This document shows, one piece after another, positions 1 through 9,929 of a DNA stretch of 55,575 nt. The notes beneath the pieces were generated by a model. The model made no database searches. It worked only from the letters and a program-made list of their open reading frames with translations, and was not told where the DNA came from. Both the position numbers and the translations under genes were made by a program. The DNA comes from Lentisphaerota bacterium (lineage in GTDB: Bacteria; Verrucomicrobiota; Lentisphaeria; Victivallales; Victivallaceae): contig SUWD01000017.1 in assembly GCA_015061685.1 (NCBI GenBank), positions 1 through 55,575 on the forward strand, given 5' to 3'. Positions within the stretch are counted from its first letter, which is position 1; the number at the start of each line of letters is the position of its first letter.

Positions 1-123
1 AGGGCGAAGCCCGAGCGGCGAGGCCGCTCTCCCGCGGCCGCAGGGAGATTTTTTGGAGAAGAAAGAGATTGCCCGCAATGCACCACCGCAGGAAAGATTT
101 TTCACAAAAAATGAGACAATAAC
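1..123 (+). mobile_element. Non-autonomous repeat element, copy 1 (right end only)
   Basis: This is the right-hand part of the dispersed element described fully at 15506-16029; its left end lies outside the window. Positions 1-123 match the last 124 bases of copy 2 almost exactly, including the GC-rich hairpin with arms GGCCGC and GCGGCC and the terminal GAGACAATAAC. It ends 16 bases from the stop codon of the aspartokinase gene. The target duplication cannot be checked because the other flank is missing. Confidence 0.8.
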
Positions 124-139
124 AATTGCCTCAATTAAC

Positions 140-1546
140 TTACTGCTTTTCCACCAATTCAGCGTGGAGTGCTTTTTGAGCTTCCACGAAGTTTTCACGG
201 GCAATAATAAACTGCATATTCACCTGACGCATGCACTGATCCAGAGCGAGAACGTTGATATTCGCCCCTGCCAGTGCCGATGCCGCACGGGAAAGGAAAC
301 CCGGAATTTTCATATTGCTGCCGATAACAGCAACGATCGCCACCGCACGGGTGGAGATTTGAGCCTTGGGGAAAGTCTGACGCAATTCAGCAAGGCACGC
401 ATCCAGATTCTTATACCGCTCGGAAACATAATGCGTAATGGTGTTCGCATTGGTATTCTTGGCAATATAGCTGATATTGTTGCGGGCAAAGCTCTCCAGA
501 ACTTTGTAGTCATAGCCGCTGGCTCCGACCATTTCAGTATCGAAAATCTCTATGGCAATGATGTCTTTTCTGCCGCAGATCATATCAACTTTAGGCACCG
601 GAGAAACAAAATCCTGACTGATCAATGTCCCCGGACACTCCGGATCGAAAGCATTGGCGACCCGGATGGCTATGCCGTGACGCTCCATCTCCTTGGAGGC
701 TTTGGGATGGATAGCCTCCATCGCCATATCCGCCAGCTGGTCGGCAATATCAAAATTGGTATGTCCGATGATCCGGACATTATCCACGCCCATCAGTTTG
801 GGATCGCCGGTGGAAAGGTGAAATTCTTTATGGATGATCCCCTCACGGGCATCGGTAACCACGGCAACTTTGCTGAAAGTGATTTCACTGTAACCGCGGT
901 CAAACTTCGCCATTACCCCCTCGGCACATTTGGCGTAACCGGTAACAATGGGCATGCACTCGGCAAAATTCAGTCCTTTAAGATGGTTGCAAATGGTTTC
1001 TTCCATTGAACCGGTCTCCTGATCTTTCCAGCCGGAAAGATCGACAAATACCGCATTGACACCATGTTCTTTAAGGATGAGAGTGGAGTTGAATGCACTG
1101 TGAGCTTCACCGATGGAACTGAGCAATTCCCGTGCCGCCGGCAGATAATTTCCCGGCTGGAAGTGTCCGAAACTGCGGAGGTGCATCAAGTGCATCAGGC
1201 AGTTTTTGATACCATCCATACGCTCGTTGACAAAATTATCCGCTGCCTGCAAATCCAATTTCAATCCGGCAAAAGAGTGATTCAACTCAATCATTCTGGC
1301 ACGGGTGGATTCCAATTTGTCCTGCCACTCCTGATTGCGTCCGGCGGCAAAACTGCCGTAGATACCCGGTTCTCCGGTCTTTTTATCTTCCAGAAGCAAG
1401 TTGGTAATGCCGCCGTAAGCGGAAACAACGAAAATACGGTTGTAAAGTGCCGCACCTTTCCGGGAACCGATCAGAATATTGTCCATCAATTCCCCGAAGC
1501 GGGTCATACTGGTCCCGCCGATCTTTTCAACTGTGTGTTGTCCCAT
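140..1546 (-). CDS. Aspartokinase (ectoine-cluster-type subfamily)
   Basis: Aspartate kinase phosphorylates L-aspartate with ATP, the first step to lysine, threonine and methionine, in the cytoplasm. The 468-residue protein starts with the kinase motif VEKIGGTSM (residues 6-14) and ends with an ACT-like regulatory segment from about residue 400 (VIGSNMKIPGFLSRAASAL). The N-terminus HTVEKIGGTSM resembles the Ask_Ect subfamily, first named from ectoine clusters, but no ectoine genes are present here, so general amino-acid synthesis is the likelier role. It starts 3 bases after the homoserine dehydrogenase stop codon, so the two are almost certainly one operon. Feedback inhibition through the ACT region is likely but not shown by the sequence. 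Confidence 0.93.
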   Translation of the reverse strand: MGQHTVEKIGGTSMTRFGELMDNILIGSRKGAALYNRIFVVSAYGGITNLLLEDKKTGEPGIYGSFAAGRNQEWQDKLESTRARMIELNHSFAGLKLDLQAADNFVNERMDGIKNCLMHLMHLRSFGHFQPGNYLPAARELLSSIGEAHSAFNSTLILKEHGVNAVFVDLSGWKDQETGSMEETICNHLKGLNFAECMPIVTGYAKCAEGVMAKFDRGYSEITFSKVAVVTDAREGIIHKEFHLSTGDPKLMGVDNVRIIGHTNFDIADQLADMAMEAIHPKASKEMERHGIAIRVANAFDPECPGTLISQDFVSPVPKVDMICGRKDIIAIEIFDTEMVGASGYDYKVLESFARNNISYIAKNTNANTITHYVSERYKNLDACLAELRQTFPKAQISTRAVAIVAVIGSNMKIPGFLSRAASALAGANINVLALDQCMRQVNMQFIIARENFVEAQKALHAELVEKQ

Positions 1547-1549
1547 CTC

Positions 1550-2842
1550 TTAAATATCCTCTATTCTCAAAAGTTTAACCGGTGAACTGTTTACTGAAAG
1601 AACCGCTATTTCTGAAAGTGCCGCCAATATCTCTTTTTCCAGTGCCGGATGAGTCAGCAGCACCAGGGATACTTCCCCGTTGCGGTGACTGCGTTCATGC
1701 TGGATCAAACTGGATATGCTGATCGAACGGGACGCCAGTATCTGGGTGATCTGGGCAATTACCCCCGGACAATCCTTGACTTGCATACGCAAATAATAAC
1801 GGCTGGAGATCTCCTCCTCCGGGATCTGACAGTCAAACAATTCTCCCGGAGTGAATCCGGCAACCCGGCAGCGGCTGTTGCTGTCAAGATTGAGAGCCGC
1901 ATCGGTAATATCGGCAACCACCGCACTGGCTGTCGCCTTTCTGCCTGCTCCCCTGCCGTAGAAAAGAGTCTGTCCGACCGTATCACCCTCGACCATGACG
2001 CCGTTGAAAACATCATTGATATTGGCAAGCAGAGCCTCTTTGGGGATCAATGTCGGATGCACACGCATCTGGACTTTACCGTTTTCATTTTTGATGATAC
2101 CCAGAAGTTTGATCCGGTAACCCAATTCATCGGCACAGACGATATCCGCCAATTCCAATTCCCTGATGCCCTCTACGTAAACAGCGTCAATACCGAACCA
2201 TTTACCATACGCCAGAGAAGCAAGGATCGCCGTTTTATGGGCAGTATCAAAGCCGTCGATATCCAAAGAGGGATTCGCTTCGGCATAGCCGAGTTTCTGG
2301 GCATCGGCAAGAACAGCGGCGAAATCAGTTCCCTCACGCTCCATCCGGGTGAGGATGTAGTTGCAGGTACCATTCATGATACCGAAAATTTTATTGATCC
2401 GGTTGGATACCAAACCTTCACGCAGAGCCTTGATGATCGGAATACCGCCTGCCACACTGGCTTCGTAAAAGATGTCTGCTCCGGTCTTTTCAGCAGCGGC
2501 AAAAAGTTCTTCGCCGTAATGGGCAAGCAGAGCTTTATTGGCAGTTACCACGCTTTTTCCGGCGTTGAGAGCGTCGAGAATGAATTTTTTTGCAATGGTC
2601 GTACCGCCGACCAATTCCACAACGATATCACTTTCACGGATCACTTTCGCCGCATCGGTGGTAAGAATACCATCGGGGACCTTGACTCCGCGGTCAGTGG
2701 TGATATCCAGATCAGCGATCCCGGTAAGTTTCGGCAAAACTCCGGTACGTTTGGCGATAACATCACCATTGAGAAGAAGATTCTCGGCAACACCGGCTCC
2801 GACGGTACCGAATCCGATAATTCCTACTTTATATTCTTTCAC
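1550..2842 (-). CDS. hom: Homoserine dehydrogenase
   Basis: Reduces aspartate semialdehyde to homoserine with NAD(P)H for threonine and methionine synthesis. Seen: Rossmann motif GIIGFGTVGAG near the N-terminus, the conserved YEASVAGGIPIIK segment around residues 130-145, and a C-terminal ACT domain (about residues 345-430) that usually mediates threonine feedback. I chose the GTG at 2842 because a perfect AAGGAGG lies 7 bases upstream; the in-frame TTG at 2848 is only one base from it. The length of 430 residues is normal for the family. First gene of an operon with aspartokinase, pairing the first and third steps of the aspartate pathway. Confidence 0.95.
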   Translation of the reverse strand: MKEYKVGIIGFGTVGAGVAENLLLNGDVIAKRTGVLPKLTGIADLDITTDRGVKVPDGILTTDAAKVIRESDIVVELVGGTTIAKKFILDALNAGKSVVTANKALLAHYGEELFAAAEKTGADIFYEASVAGGIPIIKALREGLVSNRINKIFGIMNGTCNYILTRMEREGTDFAAVLADAQKLGYAEANPSLDIDGFDTAHKTAILASLAYGKWFGIDAVYVEGIRELELADIVCADELGYRIKLLGIIKNENGKVQMRVHPTLIPKEALLANINDVFNGVMVEGDTVGQTLFYGRGAGRKATASAVVADITDAALNLDSNSRCRVAGFTPGELFDCQIPEEEISSRYYLRMQVKDCPGVIAQITQILASRSISISSLIQHERSHRNGEVSLVLLTHPALEKEILAALSEIAVLSVNSSPVKLLRIEDI

Positions 2843-2969
2843 GGTCAAACCTCCTTGAAAAACAGAATGTATGTATATTATATTAATATAGCACGCATAT
2901 CAACATATTACCACACTTTTTCAAGCAGGACAGTGCAGTTTTAGGAATAATTTTCAGTATTCCGGACAG

Positions 2970-3012
2970 AAAAAGACCGGTACCGGCACTTTTTTCACGC
3001 CGGTACCGGTAA
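2970..3012 (-). terminator. Rho-independent terminator of the pilin-DUF4838 operon
   Basis: Perfect 12-bp inverted repeat (ACCGGTACCGGC at 2976-2987 and its complement at 2999-3010), followed on the minus strand by a T-rich CTTTTTC. It lies just beyond the DUF4838 stop codon and separates that operon from the hom promoter region. Confidence 0.8.
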
Positions 3013-3022
3013 AAAAAGAGAT

Positions 3023-5326
3023 TCAATCCCGTTTCATTTCCGGAACCAATACCACCAGATCCACCCAGACAGCATCTTCTTTTGCCGAACCGGGGAAAAA
3101 GGACGGTCCGGTAAATTTCGCCCGGAAGTGCAGATCGTAATCATTCACTTCCTCCCTGCCGGCATGGGGAAACTCCCACGCCTGCGAAAGGTCGATCTGG
3201 GTCATCCACAAGTGAGCGGTGAATATCGAATTTTTGGAAACCCGCACCTTTTTGATGGTGTACCAGTGGTACTCCTCATCGACCGGATCGACATTCAGAG
3301 CGATACTGCGTTTCTGCTCATAATCATAGAAGGTGAATGAACGGGTGCGGCGATCACTGAATTTGCGGCTCTTGTGGAAGTTTGACATCACACTCTTTCC
3401 GGCCAAAGCATCTTTATCCTCTACCGGGCGGGCTTTGGAATGGGCAACTCTTTTCTGATGCGGCCAGGCAAAAACCCGGCACCCGGCAATACCGGCAAAT
3501 TTTTCCGGGATCGCCAGATTTGCATCCAGCTGCATGAGTTTTTCCGAGAGCTTTTTCTGCTGTGCCGCAAGTTTGCGGGATTCAAAACCGAAGTTCGCCA
3601 GTACCTGACCGGAATACTCCTTGAGCTGATCCAGAACTTCAGCCATCGTGATACCGTTTTGAGCGAAAAGCGTCTCCGTGTCACGCCGGTAATAGACGAT
3701 CGACCAGAATAAAGGCAGACATTCCGCTTTGACCCGGAGCAATGATGCCGGATCATCCGCCGCAAGTTTCAATGCCTCCTGCATGACCAGATAGTTCTCC
3801 AGCATGAATTGTGCCGTCAGATAATCCCAGCGTAATGCCGCACAGCACAGCTGAACTCCTTTATGCTCCTTAACCCCTTTCCGCAAAGCTGAAAGATATT
3901 TTTTTACCGGCTCTGCCGCTTTTCCGTAATAACCGGCAAGGAATATATCTATAAGTTTTTCCGCATCCTGCTCCGGATCGATCATCAGCTGGGCAAGTAC
4001 GAAAAATTCCAGATCGAGGAAGTTTTGCGGGATGAGAAAATCTCTCTCCGCTTCAGTAAAAAGCGAAACGACCCCATTGGCAGCCATCCACTTGACATCA
4101 TCTATCATCGCATCCAGTACCACTTCCGGACGCGGCGGAGTGAAGTACGCTCCAAGTCCCATATTCCAGTAATCCCAGATCACCGGGCGGTCAAATGCCT
4201 TGACCCAGCGGAGAATATTTTCCCGCCGCTCTGCCGTTTGCGGTACAAAACAGCTGGCATTGGTAAAGTCATCGGCGTAATAGACCGTAACTTCCGGAAG
4301 CGGTTTGGTTACCGGCAGTTTTTCCGACCCCATGGCAGCACGGGTGAGAATACGGATACCCGGATAAACTTCATGCACCTGACGGGCAACAGCATTGGTA
4401 AAACGGATCAGAAGTCCGGTTTCGCATCCTTCTTCAGCGACAACGGCTTTGCACGGCGGACAAAAGCAAATCTCATTGGCAGCATCATTGGGAGTAAGAT
4501 TGTAGATCAAAGGCCACTGATCCTGCGGCAGATTTTCCCGGTCAAGTCTGATGAATTCTTTCATCTTGTCTGCCACGATCCTGACCACATCCGGATTGCT
4601 CAAGCACAACTGGGTACCCCGGCGGTGGGGATTGGCATCACGTTTACCGGCCTTATTCATACTGAAGTACTCCGGATGATCGGCGAAATATTCATCCGGA
4701 CGCAGATACTCGTAATAATTGTGGCAAAAATGCACCCGGGTTGTCCACCGCATCTCATCGCCGAGATAGAGTGCTTTATGGTTGAATACCGGTGTAGTGC
4801 CGTTGAAACCGTTTCTCAAACTGTAAAGCCAGAATTTCTTATCACTCTCTTTTGCCCGGTTGTCCCGGAATATATTGGGATAACGGTTGAATATCTGTCT
4901 GCCGGAGAAAGCCGGAGCGGATCTTTCATCCAGCTGCGGCAATTCCCATTTGGACAGATCCGGATAAACCGCCGCATCCCAGGCGATGAAATAGACTCCG
5001 GCTTTGCGGAGCAGAGCATAAGCACCATAAAGTGTACCTATGGGAGAAGCTCCGGTAATAACAAGATCTTTTCCGGAACTTTTCAGCTGCCACGATTCAT
5101 CATTGCCCTCTTTTTTACTGCTGGTCAGACGGATGGCTGGGGAGTTGACACTTTGGTAATCAGTAATCCGCAAATCGGGAATACCGCACTTGCTGAAAGC
5201 TTCAAAAAGTTCATCCGCCGCCATTTTTTCATATTTGTGCGGATTTTCCGGCAGAACGATATCCAGTGCCGACAACGGAACAAATGCCGACAGCAAAAAC
5301 AGTAACAGTAAATTTTTCATTTCCAT
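3023..5326 (-). CDS. Secreted DUF4838 (alpha-glucuronidase-like) protein
   Basis: 767-residue exported protein with an N-terminal signal peptide ([18 protein letters not shown]). It has the layout of DUF4838 proteins: an N-terminal domain related to the GH20/GH67 accessory fold (about 20-130), then a TIM-barrel-like region (about 150-500) with the conserved [14 protein letters not shown] segment and acidic strand ends such as YYADDF and [11 protein letters not shown]4838 proteins are linked to glycoside hydrolases, but their substrates are largely unknown. The start overlaps the upstream pseudopilin gene by 10 bases (ATGGAAATGA), implying translational coupling. The C-terminal 150 residues have no family I recognise and may be a beta-sandwich. 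Confidence 0.82.
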   Translation of the reverse strand: MEMKNLLLLFLLSAFVPLSALDIVLPENPHKYEKMAADELFEAFSKCGIPDLRITDYQSVNSPAIRLTSSKKEGNDESWQLKSSGKDLVITGASPIGTLYGAYALLRKAGVYFIAWDAAVYPDLSKWELPQLDERSAPAFSGRQIFNRYPNIFRDNRAKESDKKFWLYSLRNGFNGTTPVFNHKALYLGDEMRWTTRVHFCHNYYEYLRPDEYFADHPEYFSMNKAGKRDANPHRRGTQLCLSNPDVVRIVADKMKEFIRLDRENLPQDQWPLIYNLTPNDAANEICFCPPCKAVVAEEGCETGLLIRFTNAVARQVHEVYPGIRILTRAAMGSEKLPVTKPLPEVTVYYADDFTNASCFVPQTAERRENILRWVKAFDRPVIWDYWNMGLGAYFTPPRPEVVLDAMIDDVKWMAANGVVSLFTEAERDFLIPQNFLDLEFFVLAQLMIDPEQDAEKLIDIFLAGYYGKAAEPVKKYLSALRKGVKEHKGVQLCCAALRWDYLTAQFMLENYLVMQEALKLAADDPASLLRVKAECLPLFWSIVYYRRDTETLFAQNGITMAEVLDQLKEYSGQVLANFGFESRKLAAQQKKLSEKLMQLDANLAIPEKFAGIAGCRVFAWPHQKRVAHSKARPVEDKDALAGKSVMSNFHKSRKFSDRRTRSFTFYDYEQKRSIALNVDPVDEEYHWYTIKKVRVSKNSIFTAHLWMTQIDLSQAWEFPHAGREEVNDYDLHFRAKFTGPSFFPGSAKEDAVWVDLVVLVPEMKRD

Positions 5327-6078
5327 CCATTCCAGCTCATGTATTTGCTTTTAGTAGGAGTTGGATCCCAAAAAATACAGGAATAGGCATCACTCGTCTT
5401 ATCTCCACGGTCAACATGAGGGATCTCCTCAAGAACATGAGAAGCGACATGCCCATCGGAAAAGGCAAAGTTTCCAGTTTTCCCATGCCGGTAACGGGGA
5501 TAATAATCACTGTCATTTTTGCAATAGGCAATTGCTCCGGCATTAACACTGTCAATCTCACAAAATAACATGGTCAAAGTCGGACGCTTGTAACGGGTGG
5601 ATTTCAATTTATCCCAATTAGCCGGACAACCGGCAACGAGATTGTTGTAACCGTAACCGTAATGGAGAGAACCATCCGAGGCAGAAAAAGTCCCGCAGGC
5701 ATACTGACTTCTTGCAGACGGCCCATCCGAACCGATAATCGCATCCGGCTGATTCAGTCCGATATATTTTGCCAGCAAACCAACCGCAGGATCACCATCT
5801 GCCCAGAACTTCGATTTGCTGCTGCTGCTCACATATTTACCATACGCCGGAGCAAAACAATCATCACTGTCCCCGGCATACATCAAATTGGCTTTCATGA
5901 TCGAACCCAAATTGTTGGTGCAGTCGATCGCCCTGCCCCTTTCACGGGCGGAATTGAGTGCAGGCAGCAGGATCGCCGCCAGTATTGCGATGATCGCAAT
6001 AACTACGAGCAGTTCTATAAGGGTAAAACAGGAGTGTTTTACCCGGCTGCAGCCGGAAATTTTACCACTTTGTTTCAT
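5317..6078 (-). CDS. Type II secretion-like pseudopilin, DUF1559 family (pilin 1)
   Basis: 253 residues: a basic leader ([17 protein letters not shown]), the prepilin cleavage and methylation motif [16 protein letters not shown], a conserved LNSARERGR, and a C-terminal H-X9-DG motif ([12 protein letters not shown]), all hallmarks of the DUF1559 family. The N-terminal helix anchors such proteins in the inner membrane before assembly or surface display; the family's exact role is unknown. A start at 6078 is supported by AGAAAGGAAAAGCAAATG. Its stop codon overlaps the start of the DUF4838 gene, so the two are co-transcribed from the consensus promoter at 6143-6171. The leader codons hold two inverted repeats (separate entry). 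Confidence 0.93.
   Translation of the reverse strand: MKQSGKISGCSRVKHSCFTLIELLVVIAIIAILAAILLPALNSARERGRAIDCTNNLGSIMKANLMYAGDSDDCFAPAYGKYVSSSSKSKFWADGDPAVGLLAKYIGLNQPDAIIGSDGPSARSQYACGTFSASDGSLHYGYGYNNLVAGCPANWDKLKSTRYKRPTLTMLFCEIDSVNAGAIAYCKNDSDYYPRYRHGKTGNFAFSDGHVASHVLEEIPHVDRGDKTSDAYSCIFWDPTPTKSKYMSWNGWK
6021..6056 (-). repeat. Paired inverted repeats over the pilin 1 leader codons
   Basis: Positions 6021-6044 form a 10-bp perfect stem (GGGTAAAACA with TGTTTTACCC) around a 4-base loop, coding for the residues RVKHSCFTL. Positions 6043-6056 are the perfect 14-bp palindrome CCGGCTGCAGCCGG, coding for GCSR. Both lie inside the coding region immediately before the prepilin cleavage site. Equivalent structures with different sequence occur in the two other pilin genes. 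Confidence 0.9.
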
Positions 6079-6142
6079 TTGCTTTTCCTTTCTGAAATTG
6101 AAATGTTAAAAATGTTAACGCTATCATTGAACCACTGTATTA

Positions 6143-6171
6143 ATTATACTATAAAAAAATCATTTTGTCAA
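6143..6171 (-). promoter_or_regulatory. Consensus sigma70-type promoter for pilin 1-DUF4838
   Basis: On the minus strand TTGACA (6171-6166), a 17-base spacer and TATAAT (6148-6143) match the consensus in every position. The start codon of the pilin is about 65 bases downstream, leaving a short leader containing GTTAACATTTTTAAC. Confidence 0.85.
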
Positions 6172-6245
6172 TAGCTGATGTAAAAAAATTCAAAAAAAAG
6201 ACAGACAGTCCCCCTTGCGGCTATTTCATGATCGATTCCGGCAAG

Positions 6246-6713
6246 TTAAAAACTCAAAAGAGATTTGTGGATTTTTACAACGACTTTCACCACACTGCTT
6301 TTATCTCCGCATCCGGGCATGTGACCTTCTTCCGGGAAAAAGATGGCAAAATTACCCGGTTCAAGCTTCAGTAAAGTCACCTTTTTTTCATCAGCGGCAA
6401 AAAGAGCATAATCATCCTGCTCCTGATAGGGAGTCAAAACTTCAAGTTTATCCACCGGAGCATAACCTATATATTCATTCCCGGCAAGAAGCATCTGCAA
6501 ATCGGCAAAGTCGGAGTGAGTTTCGATTTTGCTTTCGGCAAAAGAACGGGTGGTATAACGCTGAACGAGTATAAAAAGTTTGTTCTCTATCAGCACCGTT
6601 TTACCATTGGGAGAATCTGCAGAGAAGTCCGGAAGAACCTTCGATAAAAGTTTTACTGCTTCCGGAGCCAGCGGCAAATAGCTGCCGAGATTATTCAAAG
6701 TATCGTATATCAT
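6246..6713 (-). CDS. YhcH/YjgK/YiaL family (DUF386) protein
   Basis: 155-residue cytosolic protein of the YhcH/EbgC-like cupin family. Members are linked to sugar metabolism, including handling of sialic acid derivatives and activation of beta-galactosidase. Family features seen: KTVLIENKLFILVQRYTTR, the metal-site-like ESKIETHSDFADLQMLLAG, and LKLEPGNFAIFFPEEGHMPG near the C-terminus. I start at 6713 (MIYDTLNNL) because AAGGAA lies 7 bases upstream and family members begin here; an upstream in-frame start would add 18 unsupported residues. It follows the esterase and MFS genes on the same strand, consistent with a sugar-use operon. Confidence 0.88.
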   Translation of the reverse strand: MIYDTLNNLGSYLPLAPEAVKLLSKVLPDFSADSPNGKTVLIENKLFILVQRYTTRSFAESKIETHSDFADLQMLLAGNEYIGYAPVDKLEVLTPYQEQDDYALFAADEKKVTLLKLEPGNFAIFFPEEGHMPGCGDKSSVVKVVVKIHKSLLSF

Positions 6714-6809
6714 AAAAAATTCCTTTATGTTGTCACTGCTGAACGGGAAAATTTCCGGACTTGGCAAGGGCTGTTTGATTTTTCTGTAAAATTTCGCGTT
6801 GTCACTTCA

Positions 6810-8015
6810 TTAATCTTTTTTCAGTTGATGCCCATCCGGAGCTGATTCAAAAGTAATAACATCACTCGTACCGCAGCAGAAAGAGGTCAAATCTTCCTCA
6901 TCGTAGGCAGCAAGATAGCATTGATAGACATTATCCGGCAAAACAGCAGAAACTGTTTTCTCATCATATTCAGCAGGGATCATCTCCCAATGCCGCTTTT
7001 TGGATTCTTTGATATCTTTATCTGCGGTATAGCAGAGATAAACTTTGCAAATCCCCCTGCCCGGAGATAAAACTTCAGAACTGATATTTTTCCCGGAGAT
7101 CACCGGCTTTGCCAACTTCGGCAAACCTGCTTCACCCTTGAGGATCTCTGCCGCATAACGGTAACAAGCTTTGAAACGGAATCCGTAATGGTCGTGCGGC
7201 AAACGCACGATCATAGTCTTATTGCCCAGCATTTTTCCGCAGGCATCAAATCCGGACTGAAGCGTCTCCGGACTGCCGTGTGCGTCATTGGTGCCAACTA
7301 CATAATACATCGGCACTTTCGCCTCATGCAGAAATCTGCCGTCGATCATGTTCTTCGCCGCATACTTTTTGCGGTCACCCAAATAAATCGCAATCATCCC
7401 TTTGAAACGGGGGTCGATCGCAGTAACGATCGCTCCGTACCAACTCCCCCAGGAAAGACCGACATACGCTGTTTTGTCTTTGTTGACTTCCGGCAGAGAA
7501 AGCAGAATACTGTGGGCAAGAACCAGATTAGCCGGATTGGTGAAACTGTCATACAGACGTTTTCTCTGATATGAAGCATTACGCCTCGGAGTTTTATTGT
7601 ACTGCCCGGTAAAATCCGCCTTATTCGGACGTCTGCCGCACCAGTCAGGAGCAATTACCGCATAACCGGCGGCACACCACTCCTTTACCGCCCAGGGAAA
7701 AGCTGTCCCTCCGCCGCCGTGAGCCAGGACGATCCCCGGCCAGCCGCCGGCAGGCATTTTACCCTCCGGAATGGCAATATATGCAAAGAATTTTGTAACT
7801 TTACCATCTTCAACCACACCGTCATAAACGATCGCCCGCAAAGAAGGAACAGCACACGCCGGATCATTGTCGTCAACAAAAGCCGGAGGATTTTTCAACT
7901 TTTCAAAATCCCAATACTTTTCCGCATGATCGTTGAATACCGGTACTTTTCCCGCTTCAGCAGCTCCCGCAAGCAATGACAGCACAACTGCAAGAAAAAT
8001 CAATCCTCTTTTCAT
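6810..8015 (-). CDS. Secreted alpha/beta hydrolase (acetyl-esterase or dienelactone-hydrolase type)
   Basis: 401 residues with a signal peptide (MKRGLIFLAVVLSLLAGAAEA). The alpha/beta hydrolase core shows the oxyanion segment VLAHGGGGTAFPW, the nucleophile elbow GLSWGSW, the acid-site segment VVGTNDAHG and the histidine-site segment LPHDHYGFR, so the Ser-Asp-His triad is intact. A C-terminal beta-rich tail of about 90 residues follows. Such enzymes deacylate sugars or small esters. I chose ATG 8015 because it yields a clean signal peptide and has AAAGGAG upstream; the TTG at 8036 would run into the MFS gene. The gap to the MFS stop is 7 bases, indicating an operon. Confidence 0.8.
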   Translation of the reverse strand: MKRGLIFLAVVLSLLAGAAEAGKVPVFNDHAEKYWDFEKLKNPPAFVDDNDPACAVPSLRAIVYDGVVEDGKVTKFFAYIAIPEGKMPAGGWPGIVLAHGGGGTAFPWAVKEWCAAGYAVIAPDWCGRRPNKADFTGQYNKTPRRNASYQRKRLYDSFTNPANLVLAHSILLSLPEVNKDKTAYVGLSWGSWYGAIVTAIDPRFKGMIAIYLGDRKKYAAKNMIDGRFLHEAKVPMYYVVGTNDAHGSPETLQSGFDACGKMLGNKTMIVRLPHDHYGFRFKACYRYAAEILKGEAGLPKLAKPVISGKNISSEVLSPGRGICKVYLCYTADKDIKESKKRHWEMIPAEYDEKTVSAVLPDNVYQCYLAAYDEEDLTSFCCGTSDVITFESAPDGHQLKKD

Positions 8016-8022
8016 TTCCGCT

Positions 8023-9231
8023 TTACTCCTTTCCAATCTCCGGTTTGGGAATGGTCATGGCAAAAAGCGTATTGCAAACCGCCATCACCGCCGCAAAAGA
8101 AAATAACGCTCCAACCCCGAATTTCTGCCAGACCCAGCCCCCTGCCGGAGCCGCCAAAACCGCTATCACATGATTGATCGATAATCCAGTGGATAATGTC
8201 GAAGTCAATTCATCCTTGTCAGAAGACAGCTCTTTCACATAAAGATTGGTCGCCAGAACCGTGGTGCTTATCACCGCATCCAAAAGAAAGTTGATACACA
8301 GCACGATCAAAACCGTCCGACCGGAAAAAATATTCCCGGCAAAACCGTAAAGCAGGCAGACAAATGTCAAAATCACCGTGTCCCAGATCATAATATTGCG
8401 GTACCCCAGACGGTCGGTCAGACGGCCGATAAGAGGAGCACCGAAAATATTCACCGCCGCACAAATACCGTAAAGCAGTGCCATTACTTCCGTCGGGAAC
8501 CCATACACCCGGATCATCACATACGGTGCAAAGGTCAGAAATATCTGCTTCCTCGCCCCGTAAAAAAGTTCCAACGCATAGAATTTGGAGAATTTCCGAT
8601 TGAAGTAAAGCCGGGGACGTTTGGACGGCAAATTAGGGGCATTGGGCGAAAAAGTGCTGATAACACTTATTAAAAGCAGGACAAAAACCAATACCCAGAC
8701 CCCGTTGAAAAGTACCGGTTTGCTCAAATTGAAATATTTGCTCCCCGCAAAAAAGATCCCCATCACCAGAATACTGCCCAAAACACTGCCCAGATTCATG
8801 GCACTGGTCAAAAAGCCCAGCGATTCACCGGCACGGTCTTTTTCCGCAACCTGCATGGCGATCGTGGAACGCACCGGCATCACCAGATGTTCACCCATGC
8901 TCCACAGCATTATCACACCTGTGATAAAGATCTTGTCCGCCGGGATCATCAGCAATGTCACTCCGATCATGGAAATAAATGTTCCCAGACGCATGATTTT
9001 CCAATCACTCATCCGGTGGAGCAGAGCCAATACAAAAACGACCGCTATCCCCGGCAATTCACGGAAAAATTCCAGCCAGCCCCGGTCGATCTCATCCATG
9101 CCGCAAATTTCCGACAGGAAGTTATTCATGGAGGCGGCAACACACCCCACTCCGATACCCCAGACCGAAATGCTTAAAAAAAATGCTCCGGCTGCACTGC
9201 CGGAACGGAAAATCCGTGCTTTTTCACTCAT
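8023..9231 (-). CDS. Major facilitator superfamily transporter
   Basis: 402-residue membrane protein with about 12 hydrophobic segments and an MFS loop motif between helices 8 and 9 (GAPLIGRLTDRLGYRN). Substrate not deducible; its place directly upstream of a secreted esterase and a YhcH protein suggests import of a sugar or deacylated product. The start has AAGGGG at a good distance. It diverges from the LURP-one-like gene across a 125-base region. Confidence 0.88.
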   Translation of the reverse strand: MSEKARIFRSGSAAGAFFLSISVWGIGVGCVAASMNNFLSEICGMDEIDRGWLEFFRELPGIAVVFVLALLHRMSDWKIMRLGTFISMIGVTLLMIPADKIFITGVIMLWSMGEHLVMPVRSTIAMQVAEKDRAGESLGFLTSAMNLGSVLGSILVMGIFFAGSKYFNLSKPVLFNGVWVLVFVLLLISVISTFSPNAPNLPSKRPRLYFNRKFSKFYALELFYGARKQIFLTFAPYVMIRVYGFPTEVMALLYGICAAVNIFGAPLIGRLTDRLGYRNIMIWDTVILTFVCLLYGFAGNIFSGRTVLIVLCINFLLDAVISTTVLATNLYVKELSSDKDELTSTLSTGLSINHVIAVLAAPAGGWVWQKFGVGALFSFAAVMAVCNTLFAMTIPKPEIGKE

Positions 9232-9302
9232 ATAAATACCCCTTTTTCAACAATGTTTGAAGCATAATATAACTGCTGTAAAAATTTTTTCAACTGCATA
9301 AT

Positions 9303-9331
9303 TTGTATTTCTCTGCAATATGGTGTATATT
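9303..9331 (+). promoter_or_regulatory. Sigma70-type promoter for the LURP-one-like gene
   Basis: TTGTAT (9303-9308), a 17-base spacer and TATATT (9326-9331) lie 25 bases before the start codon at 9357. Confidence 0.6.
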
Positions 9332-9356
9332 GAACCATCCAAAAAAAGGAGGCCCC

Positions 9357-9917
9357 ATGAACAACTGCAACTATCTCATCCGCCGTAAAGTATTGAGCTT
9401 TTTAGGAGCAAAATTCCACATTTTTGACAACGCCGGAAATCCGGTCGGATTCTGCAGGCAGAAAGCATTCAAATTGAAAGAGGATATCCGGGTTTATTCC
9501 GATGAGAGTCAATGTCAGGAATTACTCACCATCCTCGCCAGAAATATCATCGACTTCAGTGCCTGTTACGACGTCTTTGACCCGGCAAGCGGTATGCTGC
9601 TTGGTTCATGGGTCAGAAAAGGGTGGAGTTCCATCGTCCGGGACAACTGGGTGCTTCTCGATCCGGCAGGAAACCGTATCGCCGAACTCAAAGAAGATGA
9701 CCTCGCTCTCGCTGTGATCAGAAGATTTTTATGCAATTTGATCCCGCAGAGTTACACACTTCACGGTTACTATGGATTGCAGGCTGAATACAAACAGTGT
9801 TTCAACCCTTTCGTTTTCAAACTCAAAGTCGGTATCACCCCCGGATGCAGCATCCATCCGTATCTGATCCTTGCCGGCGGAATTCTGCTTGCCGCTATCG
9901 AAGGACGCCAGAATTGA
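9357..9917 (+). CDS. LURP-one/Tubby-C-like domain protein
   Basis: 186-residue cytosolic protein resembling the LURP-one-related/scramblase-like Tubby C-terminal barrel: repeated pairs such as FHIFDNAGNPVGF, YDVFDPASGMLLGSW and WVLLDPAGNRIAEL, which form the strand-turn-strand units of that fold. A hydrophobic C-terminal segment (YLILAGGILLAAIE) may touch the membrane. The bacterial function is unknown. The start at 9357 is supported by AAGGAGG 5 bases upstream; an upstream in-frame ATG would start inside the promoter. It converges with the GT2 gene with 12 bases between stops. Confidence 0.65.
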   Translation: MNNCNYLIRRKVLSFLGAKFHIFDNAGNPVGFCRQKAFKLKEDIRVYSDESQCQELLTILARNIIDFSACYDVFDPASGMLLGSWVRKGWSSIVRDNWVLLDPAGNRIAELKEDDLALAVIRRFLCNLIPQSYTLHGYYGLQAEYKQCFNPFVFKLKVGITPGCSIHPYLILAGGILLAAIEGRQN

Positions 9918-9929
9918 ACTTTTCTGCGG

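Noticed and set aside
140..1546. Ectoine biosynthesis locus suggested by the Ask_Ect-like N-terminus
   Set aside because: No ectABC-type genes nearby; the partner is homoserine dehydrogenase, pointing to general amino-acid synthesis.
1649..2944. 431-residue open frame opposite homoserine dehydrogenase
   Set aside because: Antisense shadow of a well-identified gene; composition typical of complement frames.
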